A stretch of 7,309 nt of DNA from an uncultured Roseburia sp. GTDB lineage: Bacteria; Bacillota; Clostridia; Lachnospirales; Lachnospiraceae. Positions 5,834 through 7,309 of the stretch are shown one piece after another. Position 1 is the first letter of the stretch; every line of letters begins with the position of its first letter. The notes beneath the pieces are model-generated. The model was not told the origin of the DNA. It made no database searches and saw nothing but the letters and a program-made list of their open reading frames with translations. The DNA lies in assembly GCA_947057405.1 (NCBI GenBank), contig CAMSEJ010000127.1, forward strand, positions 1-7,309, in the 5' to 3' direction. The position numbers and the translations under genes are program-made.

Positions 5834-6937
5834 ATGGATGAATATAGGAACAAAGCGATTTTGTTAGACGATGAAAGCTTCGGTCCCCTGCTGCCTTTTA
5901 TTCAGGATGAACGGATTACGGACGTAGATTACAACGGGACGGATCTGTGGCTGACGGATGTAAATAAGGTTAAGGTAAAAAAAGATGCATCTCTGGTTAC
6001 GCCGAGATTCCTGGAGGTTTTTATCAATAAAGTCAGTATGGCAGTAGAGCGGCAGTTCAATCCGGCAAATCCGATTCTGGAAGCGGAATCGGATGAGCTC
6101 CGCATAACGGCGGTGCATGAGTCGGTGACGACGACGGGACGGGCATTTTGTATTCGTAAGGCGCCGGCCATACCGCGTTACAATGCCGCCGGGCTGATAC
6201 GGCAGGGATACTGCGGGCGAAAGACACTGGCACTGCTGGTCAACTGCGTGCGCACGAAGATGAATTTTGTCATCTGCGGGGATACCGGAGTGGGCAAGAC
6301 GGAGTTTGCAAAGTTTTTGTCCGGTTATATCCGGCCGCAGGATAAGGTGATTACCATTGAGGATAATCCGGAATGGCATTACGCAGAGCTGTATCCCGGA
6401 AATGACTGCATTGCCATCAAAGTGAAAAAGGAGCATGCAGACGGGGCGGGAAAGACAAATGTGACTGCGATGGATTACACCAATGCCATTAAAACCTGCC
6501 TGCGGCTCAACCCATCCTGGAGTATGCTCTCGGAAGCCCGTTCCAAAGAAGCGAAATCTCTGGTGGAATGTTTTTCTACCGGAGTCAGGGGGATTACGAC
6601 GATCCATACGGACAATGTACTCAAAATACCCGACCGGTTTCTGAATATGATCCAGAATTCACTGGATGCCGACCGGATGGTCAACGATATTTATGATTTT
6701 ATTGATATCGGAATTTTGCTTCGGATGAAGGAGCAGTCGGACGGTAAAAGCAGGCGTTATATCGATCAGATGTGTTTTTTCGATCGGGAAAACGGAAAAA
6801 ATCAGGCTTATTTGATGATTTGTGACGGACAGATGACGGGGGCTGCGGTTCCGTCTTCCATTCAAAAGAAGATGGAACGGGTGAACATTACAGAGCCGTT
6901 TGTATTTGACTTTGGAGGGAGGGACGAAAATGCATAA
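5834..6937 (+). CDS. tadA: TadA/CpaF-type secretion ATPase (type II/IV secretion superfamily)
   Basis: A 367-residue cytoplasmic hexameric ATPase expected to drive assembly of a Tad/Flp-like fibre. Walker A is GDTGVGKTE (149-157, K155). The Asp box is TIEDNPEW (173-180). The Walker B region is SMLSEARSKEA (230-240), which aligns with the usual V-G-E-V-R-G-x-E-A and keeps E234 and R236. The His box is GITTIHTDN (253-261, H258). An N-terminal domain of about 120 residues precedes the motor; it is shorter than in typical CpaF proteins, as I recall them. The Walker B glycine is Ser and the Walker A serine is Val, so this is a diverged branch. GGAGG at 5824-5828 sets the start. The gene overlaps the next one by 8 nt, which supports co-expression with a TadB-like partner. 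VirB11/PulE-type relatives are the alternative; the gene order favours Tad. Confidence 0.9.
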   Translation: MDEYRNKAILLDDESFGPLLPFIQDERITDVDYNGTDLWLTDVNKVKVKKDASLVTPRFLEVFINKVSMAVERQFNPANPILEAESDELRITAVHESVTTTGRAFCIRKAPAIPRYNAAGLIRQGYCGRKTLALLVNCVRTKMNFVICGDTGVGKTEFAKFLSGYIRPQDKVITIEDNPEWHYAELYPGNDCIAIKVKKEHADGAGKTNVTAMDYTNAIKTCLRLNPSWSMLSEARSKEAKSLVECFSTGVRGITTIHTDNVLKIPDRFLNMIQNSLDADRMVNDIYDFIDIGILLRMKEQSDGKSRRYIDQMCFFDRENGKNQAYLMICDGQMTGAAVPSSIQKKMERVNITEPFVFDFGGRDENA

Positions 6938-7309
6938 AAAAGAGTCGTTTCTTTATTATCTGAATCCGGAAAACGTATCCGCTGCCATTGCCAGATACGG
7001 TTATACCTATCGGGTAAAAAATACGATTCTGGTGTATCTGGCGGTAACGGCGCTGTCTGTTGCTGCGGGGTTCGTATTCCGTCTGGGGATGCTTGGCATG
7101 TGTGTGGTTGCCGTTTGCGGGATGTCCATGATTCCGCGGGTGATTATCAACAGCTATCGAAATATGTATGAGCAAAAACGTTTTTCGGACGTAAATCTGT
7201 ATATGGAGCAGGTACTGTACTCGTTTAAGAAAATGCCGAAAATCATAACGTCCCTGCAGGATGTAGAACAGATTATGCCGAAAGAATCCCCGATAGATCG
7301 GAAGAGCAC
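6930..7309 (+). CDS. tadB: TadB-like pilus assembly membrane protein, 3'-partial
   Basis: The frame opens at an ATG overlapping the end of the ATPase gene by 8 nt (ATGCATAA), preceded by GGAGGGAGGG (6914-6923). It runs off the right end without a stop. About 121 genuine residues are visible; the final codons are adapter-derived. Two hydrophobic segments (about 32-50 and 52-70) are followed by a basic and aromatic stretch. Then comes RFSDVNLYMEQVLYSFKK, which fits the start of the cytoplasmic T2SSF/TadB domain, where TadB proteins have a similar amphipathic helix. TadB forms the inner-membrane platform on which the TadA ATPase acts. The assignment rests on topology, position right after tadA and this weak motif. 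Confidence 0.75.
   Translation, partial: MHKKESFLYYLNPENVSAAIARYGYTYRVKNTILVYLAVTALSVAAGFVFRLGMLGMCVVAVCGMSMIPRVIINSYRNMYEQKRFSDVNLYMEQVLYSFKKMPKIITSLQDVEQIMPKESPIDRKS
7295..7309. other. Untrimmed Illumina TruSeq adapter at the contig end
   Basis: The last 15 bases, AGATCGGAAGAGCAC, are an exact match to the first 15 bases of the standard Illumina TruSeq adapter. It lies exactly at the end of the window, so it is almost certainly a sequencing artefact. The genomic sequence ends at about 7294. Confidence 0.95.

Noticed and set aside
5864..6607. A 247-codon open frame on the reverse strand
   Set aside because: It lies wholly within the tadA-type gene, whose motifs are intact. Its translation has no recognisable motif, and it is an antisense shadow.

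Overview
The window reads as a piece of a Firmicutes genome, most likely class Clostridia and probably Lachnospiraceae. This rests on strong AGGAGG-type ribosome binding sites before every gene, moderate GC content, an outer-membrane-type efflux module with no outer-membrane partner, and a Tad-like pilus cluster of clostridial style. No marker gene is present, so the family assignment is inference. All six genes I accept lie on the + strand. The last 15 bases match the start of an Illumina TruSeq adapter. The window therefore appears to be the end of a draft contig, with genuine sequence stopping at about 7294.

Region 1 (1-201) holds three tandem 41-bp repeats that run to the left edge, followed by a candidate promoter and a strong ribosome binding site. 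Region 2 (202-5355) is a compact four-gene operon for a MacAB/YknXYZ-type ABC export system: membrane fusion protein 1, ABC ATPase, membrane fusion protein 2, FtsX/MacB-type permease. The genes are 12-14 nt apart or overlap. It ends in a clear intrinsic terminator (5358-5400). The two adaptor proteins are diverged paralogues and each has an unusual addition. The first has an acidic insertion and a 66-residue Asp/Met-rich C-terminal tail containing an EF-hand-like loop. The second has an insert of about 165 residues between the two helices of its coiled-coil hairpin.

Region 3 (5356-5635) holds a near-consensus promoter (TTTACA-N17-TATACT) and a leader of about 160 nt. The leader carries three consecutive perfect hairpins separated by exactly 5 nt each. 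Region 4 (5636-7294) starts a Tad/Flp-like secretion or pilus operon. It has a 59-residue one-helix protein in the position of a Flp pilin but without a recognisable prepilin peptidase site, then a TadA/CpaF-type ATPase, then the start of a TadB-type membrane platform protein cut by the contig end.

The two operons are co-directional but separated by a terminator and a new promoter, so they look independently transcribed. The ABC ATPase and permease would power the export or extrusion of a substrate or the sensing of envelope stress, with the two adaptors assembling on the outer face of the membrane. The Tad genes would assemble a surface fibre from the small helical protein. The substrate of the transporter cannot be read from the sequence.
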